Shown piece by piece: positions 25,030 to 32,670 of a DNA stretch of 36,593 bases; the stretch's first letter is position 1; the number at the start of each line of letters is the position of its first letter. Position numbers and translations under genes: made by a program. The DNA comes from Chloroflexi bacterium OHK40 (GTDB taxonomy: Bacteria; Chloroflexota; Chloroflexia; Chloroflexales; Chloroflexaceae): assembly GCA_004367505.1 (NCBI GenBank), contig SFCB01000165.1, positions 1 to 36,593 of the forward strand, in the 5' to 3' direction. The notes below the pieces were generated by a model. The model saw nothing but the letters and a program-made list of their open reading frames with translations. It had not been told where the DNA came from and did not search any database.

Positions 25030-28000
25030 ATGAGCCTGCTGCCGTTTCTGCCGTACCAGATCGCCGCTGAGCTCATGCGCCAGCCGGTCACGCTTCCCGA
25101 GGGACTTACCCGGCGTCTTGAGGCCGTTGTGCTCTTCGCCGACATCTCGGGTTTTACGCCGATGAGCGAGGCCCTTGCCCGCCTCGGCCAGGCCGGCACG
25201 GAGGAGCTCACCGACCATATCAATGCGGTCTTCGCAGCCATGATCGACCGGGTGGCCTCCTCTGGTGGGATGGTGGCCTCCTTCGGCGGCGACGCGCTCA
25301 CTGCACTCTTCCCGATCGCGGGCGGCGGTGCCGCCCGGGCAGCGCAGTGCGCCCATGATATGCAGCGGCTCATGCAGGCCTATGGTCAGGTCGATACCAG
25401 GGCGGGCCGCTTCACGCTTGCGATCAAGATCGGCCTCGCCGCCGGGCCGGTGCTCTCGGCCGTGGTGGGTGATCCAGCCCTGCGCCTACAGAGTGTTCTC
25501 GCCGGCACTGCGCTTGACCATGCGGCGGAGGCGGAGCACCTCGCTCACAGCGGCGAGGTGGTGATGCACCCCGGCCTGGCGACGCTCCTGCCCGGCCTGG
25601 CCGTGCTCGAGACCCGCTCCGGTTACCTGGTGGCCTCCGGAGTCGCCGTCGCCCCACCTCGTGCTCCGCTGCCGCCCTTGCCCGCCCCTGCCGCTGAGCT
25701 CCAGCCTACCCTCGCCGCCTTCGTCCACCCGGCAATCGCGCGCAGGCTTGCCGACGATCGCGCCGGTCTGGTGAATGAGCACCGGAGCGTGAGTGTGCTC
25801 TTCGTTGGCTTCGATGGGATCGACTACGACGGCGATCCTGGGGCCTACGACCGTCTGCAGCGCTACGTGGCTGCCGTGACCCGTGAGGTGGAGCGCTACG
25901 GCGGCGATCTGAATAAGCTCGATTTTGGCGACAAGGGGAGCAAGTGTGTCGTGGTGTTCGGCGCGCCCGTGGCCCACGAGAATAGTGCTGAGCGGGCGAT
26001 GCATTGCGCCCTTGCCCTGCGGGATCTGCCGGGGCCGGCAGCCAGAATCGGTATCGCTGCCGGCCTTGTGTACTGTGGGCTGGTGGGCGCCACGCTGCGC
26101 CGTGAGTACACGGTGATGGGCGACACGGTGAACCTCGCGGCGCGGCTGATGCAGGCAGCGGCGCCGGGCGAGATTGTGGTAGCCAGTGGGGCCCACCGCC
26201 CCGTGGCTGAGCAGTTCATCTGGGAGCCGCTGGAGCCCCTGCCGGTGAAGGGCCGCTCGCGCCCGGTGACCGTCTACCGCCTGCTTCGTGCCCGCGAGCG
26301 CTCCGACCAGCACTACGAGCCGGCCTATAAGCTGCCCATGGTGGGCCGTGAGGCCGAGATGCAGCTCATCGAGCAGCGCCTCGAGCTTGCCCTGCGCGGC
26401 CAGGGCCAGGTGCTTGGAGTGGCCGCCGAGGCTGGGATGGGCAAGTCGCGCCTGGTGGCTGAGGTAGTCCGGATGGCTGCCCGCCGGGGTGTGACGGTGC
26501 TCAGTGGCGAGTGCCTCTCCCACGGGGTGAGCGTCAGCTACCTCCCCTGGCACAGCCTGCTGCGCGGGCTTTTTGGCATCAACTCGGCCTGGAGCGCCGA
26601 GGCGCAGCTGCGGCATCTCCGGCACCAGATCGCCGCCGTGGATCAGCAGATCCTCGCTCGCCTCCCCCTGCTTGCGGTGGCCCTCAATCTGGAGATTGGT
26701 GAGACCGACCTGACGCGCTCGCTTGATGCGCGGGTGCGCAAGGATGCGCTGGAAACAACCGTGATCGCTTGTGTCCGCGCGATCACCGGCGGGCGCCGCG
26801 CGGGGCGTGAGGCGGCGGCCACGCCCTCGCCCACGCTGATGGTGATCGAGGATTGCCACTGGATCGACCTGCTCTCCCACGATCTGCTGGAGGTGGTGGC
26901 CCGCTCGATCGTGGATCGGCCCGTGCTGCTCCTGCTGGCTTACCGCCCGCCCGAGCGCGACGATGGTCGCCTCCGGGTGACCCGCCTCCCCCACTTCACC
27001 GAGGTGCGGCTGCGCGAGTTTAGCCTGCGTGAGACGGAGTGGCTGATCGGGCTCAAGTTCGGCTACCTCTTCGGCGCCAGGGGTGTGCTACCCGCTAGCT
27101 TCGTTCAGCGCATCACCGAGCGTTCTCAGGGCAACCCCTTCTACATCGACCAGATGATCAACTATATCCAGGACCAGGGTATCAGCCCGGCCGATGCCAC
27201 GGCTCTGGAAGCGGTGCGCTTGCCCGACAGCCTGCGCGCGCTGATCATCAGCCGGATCGATCGGCTCTCTCCACAAGAGCAGGCGACGCTGAAGGTTGCC
27301 AGCGTGCTCGGGCGCGCCTTCCGCGCGAGTTGGCTCGGGCAGATCTACCCGCCTCTCGGTGGCCCCGAGCAGGTGCGCGGTCTGCTAGAGGCGCTCAGCC
27401 GGCTCGACCTGACATCCCTGGAGCGCGACGGGCCCGAGCAAGAGTACCTCTTTAAGCACGTGGTCACCCAGGAGGTGGCCTACGAGAGCCTCACGCTCTC
27501 TACCCGTACGATGCTCCACGGAGCGGTCGGTCGTTTTATCGAGCGCCAGTTTGCCGGTGATCTGGAGCGCTACCTTGATCTGCTGGCCTTTCACTATGGT
27601 CGCAGCGATGATAGCGCCAAACAGCGCCAGTATTTTGCCCTCGCCGCCGACGCGGCCCGGGTGGCCTATGCCAATGCGATCGCCCTCGACTACTACCGTC
27701 GTCTGCGGGCGCTGCTCCCCCCCGATCAGCAGACCGGCGCCCTGTTGCGCGAGGCCGAGGTGCTCCAGCTAGTGGGCCGCTGGAGCGAAGCCGAGGCGGC
27801 CGTGGGCGAGGCGATCACCATCGCTGAGCAGGCCGGCGATGACGCCACGATCGCTCGCTGTCGCACCGAGCAGGCCCACCTCCTGGCGCTGCGCGGCGAT
27901 TATGACGCCGCGATCGCCCTGATCGACGAGGTGATGCCGGTCTGGGAGCAACTCGACGATCCCTCCGGCCACTACGAGGCGCTCTGGGTGCTCGGCACGG

Positions 28001-29067
28001 TTCTGATTGATCTCGGTGAGTACACCCGTGGGCTACGCCAGCTGGAGCATACCCACGAGATCGCGGTGCGCCTGGGCGACAGGCGCCTGATCGCCCGCTC
28101 GATCGGCTCGATGGGCCTGGTCTACGTGGAGATCTCCGACGACGAGATGGCGCTCTACTGCCTGGAGCGTAGCGCCGCGATGGCGCAGGAGTTCTCCGAC
28201 TGGGGCTTGCTGGCCCGCACGCGGGGCGGGATCGGCTTCGTCCTGCTGCGGCAGCATCGCGCTCCCGAGGCGCTGGCGATCTTCCATGAGTTGCTGCTGC
28301 GGGCTGCCGAGATCGGCGACCGGCGCTTTGTGGCCCGTTTCGCGCGGGAGATCGGCCGGTGCCACCAGTTGATGGGCGATATGACGGGCGCGCTGCGCTG
28401 CTATGCGTTGCAGGTTGCCGTTGGCCTGGAGCTCGGCGAACGGCGCGATCTGAGCATCGGCCTCGGGTTTCTCGCCAGTGCCTACGCGCAGCTCGGCGAC
28501 GCTCGCCGGGCAGCCCGGGTGGGGGATCTGGCCGTGGCGCTCTGCGATTCGATCCGGCTCGTCTACTGGAGCTGTGAGTTTCGCTACGAGCGAGCCCGCC
28601 TCGCCGATGGCCAGGGCGAGCAGGCGCTGGCGGCCAGGCTCGCCGAGGAGGTGATCCGCTCTGCCGGCGCTTCTGGCTGCAACCGGCCGGCTCGCCTGGG
28701 CGCGCAGCTCCTGGCGGCCCGGCTTCGCGTGGCCGATGGCCTTGATCCGGCTGTGGCTGTAGACGGGATCGAGGCGCTCGATGAGGAGTGGTACGGCGCG
28801 GAGGAGCGGGCTGCAATCCGGTACACAGTCTGGAAGATCGACCCCACGCGCGAGGATGCGCGCGTGGAAGCGGCTCGCCTCTACGCGGCTTGCGCTGCCG
28901 AGCGCCCCACTGCCGCAACGCTGGCCCGCCGCGCTGAGCTCACCGGTTCGGCGCCTGCACTCCCTGCGCTTCCCGAGCTTCCTGAGCTGATCGCCCGCCA
29001 GCACTACGATCTCGCGGCACTGATCGATCAAGCCGAGGCGCTGGTAGGCGCACCGGCGCGAGACTAG
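25030..29067 (+). CDS. Soluble adenylyl-cyclase-like protein: two cyclase domains, P-loop ATPase and TPR-like repeats
   Basis: A 1345-residue cytoplasmic protein with the layout of mammalian soluble adenylyl cyclase. The first class III cyclase domain (~25-210) has metal-binding D38 (LFADISGF) and D88 (FGGDAL). The second (~250-430) starts SVSVLFVGFDG, has DFGDKGSK...VFGAP, and carries the transition-state Asn/Arg motif GDTVNLAARL near 365-375. Thus catalytic parts are split between the two. The P-loop AEAGMGKSRL is at ~467-476, followed by an AAA/STAND-type region with VIEDCHWID (Walker B). TPR-like helices fill from ~850 to the end. The ATG at 25030 gives the usual short lead-in; 25006 and 24958 are alternatives. 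It probably makes cAMP in response to a signal gated by the ATPase. It is divergent from the methyltransferase operon. Confidence 0.88.
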   Translation: MSLLPFLPYQIAAELMRQPVTLPEGLTRRLEAVVLFADISGFTPMSEALARLGQAGTEELTDHINAVFAAMIDRVASSGGMVASFGGDALTALFPIAGGGAARAAQCAHDMQRLMQAYGQVDTRAGRFTLAIKIGLAAGPVLSAVVGDPALRLQSVLAGTALDHAAEAEHLAHSGEVVMHPGLATLLPGLAVLETRSGYLVASGVAVAPPRAPLPPLPAPAAELQPTLAAFVHPAIARRLADDRAGLVNEHRSVSVLFVGFDGIDYDGDPGAYDRLQRYVAAVTREVERYGGDLNKLDFGDKGSKCVVVFGAPVAHENSAERAMHCALALRDLPGPAARIGIAAGLVYCGLVGATLRREYTVMGDTVNLAARLMQAAAPGEIVVASGAHRPVAEQFIWEPLEPLPVKGRSRPVTVYRLLRARERSDQHYEPAYKLPMVGREAEMQLIEQRLELALRGQGQVLGVAAEAGMGKSRLVAEVVRMAARRGVTVLSGECLSHGVSVSYLPWHSLLRGLFGINSAWSAEAQLRHLRHQIAAVDQQILARLPLLAVALNLEIGETDLTRSLDARVRKDALETTVIACVRAITGGRRAGREAAATPSPTLMVIEDCHWIDLLSHDLLEVVARSIVDRPVLLLLAYRPPERDDGRLRVTRLPHFTEVRLREFSLRETEWLIGLKFGYLFGARGVLPASFVQRITERSQGNPFYIDQMINYIQDQGISPADATALEAVRLPDSLRALIISRIDRLSPQEQATLKVASVLGRAFRASWLGQIYPPLGGPEQVRGLLEALSRLDLTSLERDGPEQEYLFKHVVTQEVAYESLTLSTRTMLHGAVGRFIERQFAGDLERYLDLLAFHYGRSDDSAKQRQYFALAADAARVAYANAIALDYYRRLRALLPPDQQTGALLREAEVLQLVGRWSEAEAAVGEAITIAEQAGDDATIARCRTEQAHLLALRGDYDAAIALIDEVMPVWEQLDDPSGHYEALWVLGTVLIDLGEYTRGLRQLEHTHEIAVRLGDRRLIARSIGSMGLVYVEISDDEMALYCLERSAAMAQEFSDWGLLARTRGGIGFVLLRQHRAPEALAIFHELLLRAAEIGDRRFVARFAREIGRCHQLMGDMTGALRCYALQVAVGLELGERRDLSIGLGFLASAYAQLGDARRAARVGDLAVALCDSIRLVYWSCEFRYERARLADGQGEQALAARLAEEVIRSAGASGCNRPARLGAQLLAARLRVADGLDPAVAVDGIEALDEEWYGAEERAAIRYTVWKIDPTREDARVEAARLYAACAAERPTAATLARRAELTGSAPALPALPELPELIARQHYDLAALIDQAEALVGAPARD

Positions 29068-29081
29068 TGCAGTCCGCCGGC

Positions 29082-29156
29082 AGACCCTTGCCGGTTGCCG
29101 GGAGCGTGGGCATCTCGCCTGCATCCAGCCGGGGCGGGCGAGACGCCCGCGCTCCC
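29082..29156. repeat. Palindromic dispersed repeat (copy 1)
   Basis: Arms at 29100-29119 and 29137-29156 pair over 20 bp (two G-T type mismatches) around a 17-nt loop starting TGCATCCAGC. The flank from 29082 (AGACCCTTGCCGGTTGCC) also recurs at 32478. The element resembles REP/MITE-type non-autonomous repeats. Confidence 0.7.
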
Positions 29157-29170
29157 AGGGCGCACCCCGG

Positions 29171-29358
29171 TGGGGACGCGGAGAGACGCCCCGATGGGGA
29201 CGCGGAGAGCCGCGCCAGGTAGAGACGCCCCATTGGGGCGTCTGTACAGGATGCCCCGGTGGGGACGCGGAGAGCCGCGCCAGGTAGAGACGCCCCCGTG
29301 GGGCGTCTGTACAGGATGCCCCGGTGGGGACGCGGAGAGCCGCCCCCGTGGGGCGTCT
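29171..29358. repeat. 65-bp tandem repeat array with embedded hairpins
   Basis: A 65-bp unit beginning TGGGGACGCGGAGAGC occurs in full at 29195-29259 and 29260-29324, with shortened copies at 29171 and 29325. Each full unit holds a 9-bp perfect hairpin (AGACGCCCC / GGGGCGTCT, stems at 29223-29243 and 29288-29308). The last hairpin (29342-29355) ends 3 nt before the stop codon of the FAH-like gene and may act as its terminator. Confidence 0.85.
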
Positions 29359-30405
29359 TTACGATGCGGGATCGATGATGTTCCGCAGCGTGCCCAGGCC
29401 CGTTACCTCCAGTTCCACGACGTCGCTACGCTCCAGCCATGGCCCGAAGCCGCCGGTGGCCTCCAGCAATGTGCCGCCGGGCACCGGGCCTGCGGCGATC
29501 ACGTCGCCGGGCTCAAGGCTCGTGCCGCGGCTGGCGTGGGCCAGAAGCGCGGGGAAAGGGTAATACTGGCTGGCGGCAGTGGCCCGCGAGCGCTCGACCC
29601 CGTTCACGCGGGCGACCAGGCTGACGCTGAGGCGGCCCTCGTCGTCGGTGTAGAGTTCCAGTTCGTCGGGGGTGACGAGCCACGGGCCAAGCGAGGTGGC
29701 GAAATCGCGCGATTTGGCTGGCCCGGCGCCGAGGGTGCGTTCGAGCTCCTCGGCGTCGCGGTTGTACCAGATATTGGTGATCAGGTAGCCAGCGATCGCG
29801 GCGGTAGCCTCGTCGGGGGAGAGATCGCGGCCGGGCTGGCCCAGTACACAGGCCAGGCTGAGTCCGTAATCCAGCTCCTCGGCCGACGGCACCGGCACGG
29901 TGGCGTCGGGGCCAAAGACGGCGGCGTGGTTGGCGAAGCTGAAGCTGGGGCCTCGGTACCAGGCAGCGGGGAGGCTCAGGCCGCGCAGGCTGCGGGCCGC
30001 GATCGCATGTTCCTCGAAGGCCTCGTAGACGCGCAGGCTCGCCGGGCGAGGCAATGGGGCGAGCAGGCGCACCTGGCTGAGCGGTAGGAGCATCGCCGCG
30101 CCGCCGATCGAGAGGCTGCCCGCCAGGCTTGCCGGGAGCTCGTCGAAGCCTGGCTCGTCCAGGCTCAGCCCCCCGAACTCGGGCTCGGCGCCCACCATCT
30201 GGGCAACGGCCGCCACGATATCGGCGGCGGCATCGAGGTTTACCTCATCCTGGTCGGCCCGGAGCAGGCTGAGCATATCCCAGCGCAGGCCCTCGGCCTC
30301 CTCGATCAGTAAGGGCGCGGCGGCGGCCAGGTCGATCACCGACTCGCCGAGGAGCGCACCGGCGCGGGGTGGACCTTCGGGCGGTACGAAGGTGACAAGT
30401 TTCAT
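29359..30405 (-). CDS. Fumarylacetoacetate-hydrolase-family protein with lost metal ligands
   Basis: A 348-residue member of the FAH family, by overall pattern a C-C bond hydrolase or decarboxylase: RVYEAFEEHA near residue 125, SFSFANHAAVFGPDATVP, ELDYGLSLACVLGQPGRDL, GPAKSRDFATSLGPWLVTPDEL, and a C-terminal GDVIAAGPVPGGTL. The family normally binds Mg/Mn through an ExE pair (LDYExE), an Asp in NDxSARD and an Asp before the catalytic His (RDFYAFEEH). Here these read DYGLS, NIWYNRD and RVYEAFEEH, so the four acidic ligands appear replaced by Gly, Ser, Ile and Val, while the catalytic His and the GPAKS lysine remain. It lies near hpd but has its own promoter and no leader. It may be a pseudoenzyme or have a new activity. 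Confidence 0.82.
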   Translation of the reverse strand: MKLVTFVPPEGPPRAGALLGESVIDLAAAAPLLIEEAEGLRWDMLSLLRADQDEVNLDAAADIVAAVAQMVGAEPEFGGLSLDEPGFDELPASLAGSLSIGGAAMLLPLSQVRLLAPLPRPASLRVYEAFEEHAIAARSLRGLSLPAAWYRGPSFSFANHAAVFGPDATVPVPSAEELDYGLSLACVLGQPGRDLSPDEATAAIAGYLITNIWYNRDAEELERTLGAGPAKSRDFATSLGPWLVTPDELELYTDDEGRLSVSLVARVNGVERSRATAASQYYPFPALLAHASRGTSLEPGDVIAAGPVPGGTLLEATGGFGPWLERSDVVELEVTGLGTLRNIIDPAS

Positions 30406-30411
30406 GCCGGT

Positions 30412-30441
30412 ATTATACGGGCAGACCGCTCGATCCATCAG
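30412..30441 (-). promoter_or_regulatory. Promoter of the FAH-like gene; predicted leaderless start
   Basis: On the minus strand a perfect TATAAT (30417-30412) stands 6 nt before the ATG at 30405, so transcription would begin at or next to the start codon. The best -35 candidate is CTGATG (30441-30436) with an 18-nt spacer. No ribosome site exists. Confidence 0.6.
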
Positions 30442-30458
30442 CCTCGGGGGCCACGAGT

Positions 30459-32252
30459 CTACAACACGGAGCGCAGGTGGGTCGCCAGGCGCAATGCCAG
30501 CGCGGCGAGCGTGAGGGTGGGGTTGGCCGCCGGCGAGGAGGGAAAGACCGCGAGATCGCATGCGTAGAGGTTCTCGTAGGCGCGAAACTTCAGGTTGGTG
30601 TCTACCACGCCTTCGGGACCCATGCGCAAGGTGCCAACCTCGTGGGCAACGCCGCCCATAGGTGCCCGTACCAGGTTCAGGGTGCCACCCGGCAGGGGTA
30701 CGGCGCCGAGCAGCCCGAGGATCTGATCCCGCAGGGTGTTGATCTCGGCCCACTCCGCCCCACTGATCGGTGGCTCCCGCATCGTCACCACTGGCTTCAT
30801 GAAGGACGGTCCCGGCTGGGCCAGGCCGTTCTCGTTCAGCAACGGGGCATCGAAGAGCACCACCAGCTCGCAGAGCATCAGACCACCGCGTGCGGCGATG
30901 GCAGCCCCCAGGATCTCCGGGTCGACGAAGCGCCCCTGGTTGAAGTCGCTGCCAAGCTCCAGTACGACATTGTAGCGGTGGTGGTAGCTGCGCGGCGGCC
31001 CGGCCTCGGTGCGGGCGTCGCGGTGCTGTAGCAGCAGCTTGGCGGCGGCGTCGGCCCGGTGCAGCGGCGCTCCAGCAGGCAGCGCGAAGTGCGTGAAGAA
31101 GATCGGGTGGTCGGTGATACCCGCGCCGATCATCCCGCTCGGGTCGTTCAGGCCACTCAGCAGAGCCAGCTTGGCGCTCTCTACGGTGCCGGCCGCCAGA
31201 ACCACGGCGCGCGCGCGATAGGTTCGCTGCGTGTCGGCGATCAGGTCGTGGGCCAGCACGCCCGTGGCGCGCCCGCCTTCGGTGAGGATCGCCACGGCGG
31301 CATGGTTCAGGTTGATGGTGAGTTGCTGATTGCCGCTTGGCCCGCCGGTCAAGCGCGATTCCATCAGCAGGTCGGCGGTGGAGAAGATACCGGCGGGGAT
31401 GGTGTTCAGCTGCGGCTGCGAGTGCTGTACCGCCATCGGGGCGCCCATCACTACGTAGTCGGGCATGGCGCGGGTGAGCTCTGCGCGCACGCGGCGCTGA
31501 TAGTCGCTGTCGAGCTGAGAGCGCTTGAGTAGCTCTTCGGCCAGGGTGTAGCCGTGATCTTCCAGGTACCAGCGCACCTCCTGGGGCCACGTCTCCAGTT
31601 CCCACCAGCTCATCCGTGGGATGAGGCCACCCCAGAAGACGCTGCGCCCGCCGAGGTTGAATCCCTGGCCGCCCTGGTAGGCCGAACCCGGCCCGTTGAC
31701 GTAGTTCGTCACCTTGAAGTCGTCCCACAGGTGCCAGATGTGCTTGTCTACTCGCGGCGCGAGGGTGTGCTGGCGCGGCAGGTTGCCCACATGGCCTGGC
31801 ACCAGGTAGCTGCCAGCCTCGAGCACCAGCACATCGAGCCCCAGATCGGCCAGCTGGTCGGCCAGGATGCCGCCGCCGACGCCGGAGCCGATGACGATCA
31901 CATCGTATTCGTGGTTCGGGTCGAGGTTTGGCGAAAAGAAGCGCTGCTGGATGAAGCCGTTCTCTACGAGCAGTTCGCCGATCGGCGGGAAGACCACCTG
32001 GCCGGGGCCGTAGGTGTAGGTGGCGCCGTCGGTGGGCTGGAGAAAGAGGTTGCCACCCTCCATCCAGTACTGGCCCTCCAGCACGAACTTGAAGAACATG
32101 CCCCCGGCGTAGCGCGCTGAGTCCAGGCGAAAGATCCAGGCGTCGTTCTCGTACACGCCGCCGAGGTCGTTCTGCCAGCCGTCAACGTCGCTGCGGATGG
32201 TCACCGACAGGTCCGGGCGGTAGCGGATGGTCTGAAAGCGAATGGTGAACAT
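30459..32252 (-). CDS. GMC-family flavin oxidoreductase with N-terminal beta domain
   Basis: A 597-residue glucose-methanol-choline oxidoreductase, an FAD enzyme that oxidises an alcohol. Residues 1-85 form an extra domain (VTIRSDVDGWQNDLGG, FFKFVLEGQYWMEGGNLFLQP) resembling starch/glycogen-binding beta sandwiches (CBM20/48-like). The FAD dinucleotide fold starts at ~117 (VIVIGSGVGGG), with GGRSVFWGG further on, and the C-terminal catalytic pair is H537 (AHEVGTLRMG) and N577 (PAANPTLT). There is no signal peptide. The start at 32252 has GGAGGTG 6 nt upstream, and that site lies inside a strong leader hairpin. The substrate is unknown; the extra domain suggests a carbohydrate or polymer-linked alcohol. 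FAH-like gene and hpd flank it, each with its own promoter or terminator. Confidence 0.87.
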   Translation of the reverse strand: MFTIRFQTIRYRPDLSVTIRSDVDGWQNDLGGVYENDAWIFRLDSARYAGGMFFKFVLEGQYWMEGGNLFLQPTDGATYTYGPGQVVFPPIGELLVENGFIQQRFFSPNLDPNHEYDVIVIGSGVGGGILADQLADLGLDVLVLEAGSYLVPGHVGNLPRQHTLAPRVDKHIWHLWDDFKVTNYVNGPGSAYQGGQGFNLGGRSVFWGGLIPRMSWWELETWPQEVRWYLEDHGYTLAEELLKRSQLDSDYQRRVRAELTRAMPDYVVMGAPMAVQHSQPQLNTIPAGIFSTADLLMESRLTGGPSGNQQLTINLNHAAVAILTEGGRATGVLAHDLIADTQRTYRARAVVLAAGTVESAKLALLSGLNDPSGMIGAGITDHPIFFTHFALPAGAPLHRADAAAKLLLQHRDARTEAGPPRSYHHRYNVVLELGSDFNQGRFVDPEILGAAIAARGGLMLCELVVLFDAPLLNENGLAQPGPSFMKPVVTMREPPISGAEWAEINTLRDQILGLLGAVPLPGGTLNLVRAPMGGVAHEVGTLRMGPEGVVDTNLKFRAYENLYACDLAVFPSSPAANPTLTLAALALRLATHLRSVL

Positions 32253-32254
32253 AG

Positions 32255-32297
32255 CGCACCTCCGGGAGAGATTGCATCTCGTTACCCCGGAGGTGCG
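32255..32297 (-). promoter_or_regulatory. Leader hairpin hiding the ribosome site of the GMC gene
   Basis: CGCACCTCCGGG (32255-32266) and CCCGGAGGTGCG (32286-32297) are perfect 12-bp arms. In the mRNA the 3' arm contains the GGAGGTG ribosome site, 2 nt before the start codon, so folding would block translation. The 19-nt loop holds a second small stem (GAGAT / ATCTC). It could be an RNA thermometer, a ligand- or protein-controlled switch, or a DNA operator. Confidence 0.65.
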
Positions 32298-32311
32298 ATG
32301 TGTGCGGGTGC

Positions 32312-32338
32312 GGGGCGTTCCTTTTGAAGGAACGCCCC
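32312..32338. promoter_or_regulatory. Perfect 12-bp hairpin upstream of the GMC leader switch
   Basis: GGGGCGTTCCTT (32312-32323) and AAGGAACGCCCC (32327-32338) pair perfectly around a 3-nt loop, 14 nt ahead of the ribosome-site hairpin. If transcribed, the two stems stack in tandem in the leader. There is no T tract after it on either strand. Confidence 0.55.
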
Positions 32339-32477
32339 CCACGCCAGTTTTTGCCGGATGGCTCGCTAGCTGCTCACCACGGTAATTGTGCGGGATTGCG
32401 AACCTGCTGAGATTCCCTGATGAGACGGTCTGTACCGGCAGGACCAGGGCGGTGGGCCATGAGTGCCGCCGTCCGGA

Positions 32478-32534
32478 AGACCCTTGCCGCTTGCCGGGAG
32501 CGCGGGCGTCTCGCTCGCCCCGGCTGGATGCAGG
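32478..32534. repeat. Palindromic dispersed repeat (copy 2, loop inverted)
   Basis: Positions 32478-32515 match 29082-29119 at nearly every base, but the following 19 bases (32516-32534) are the reverse complement of the loop in copy 1. The right arm is missing or replaced by a different GC-rich hairpin. Confidence 0.7.
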
Positions 32535-32551
32535 TGGGGGCAGGCCGCTGG

Positions 32552-32578
32552 CCCCCGCTCCCAGCACGGGAGCGGGGG
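32552..32578. repeat. 11-bp perfect hairpin
   Basis: CCCCCGCTCCC (32552-32562) pairs with GGGAGCGGGGG (32568-32578) around a 5-nt loop. It replaces the expected right arm of the neighbouring palindromic repeat. Confidence 0.5.
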
Positions 32579-32639
32579 AAGGCTGCCCGCCAGGATGCGG
32601 CAAACCGCCACTCGTCTGCCCGAGCTGTCAGCCCCTGAA

Positions 32640-32655
32640 CCCCGCGCAGGCGGGG
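32640..32655 (-). terminator. Terminator candidate of hpd
   Basis: A 6-bp stem CCCCGC / GCGGGG with a 4-nt loop stands 15 nt after the hpd stop codon. It lacks a T tract. Confidence 0.35.
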
Positions 32656-32670
32656 GGAGAGCCAGGCGCG

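Larger units (their letters stand above)
32339..32670. other. Non-coding stretch between the GMC and hpd genes
   Basis: No gene is supported here. It holds a copy of the palindromic repeat (32478-32534), an 11-bp hairpin (32552-32578) and the hpd terminator candidate (32640-32655). No clear -10 box for the GMC gene was found. Confidence 0.55.

Noticed and set aside
29171-29358. CRISPR array
   Set aside because: The repeats are directly adjacent 65-bp tandem copies with no unique spacers and no cas genes nearby.
29359-31728. A single 789-codon frame covering the FAH-like gene and running antiparallel-shifted through the GMC gene
   Set aside because: Only the part from 30405 on matches the FAH family; the upstream part is Arg/His/Pro-rich shadow sequence of the GMC gene in another frame.
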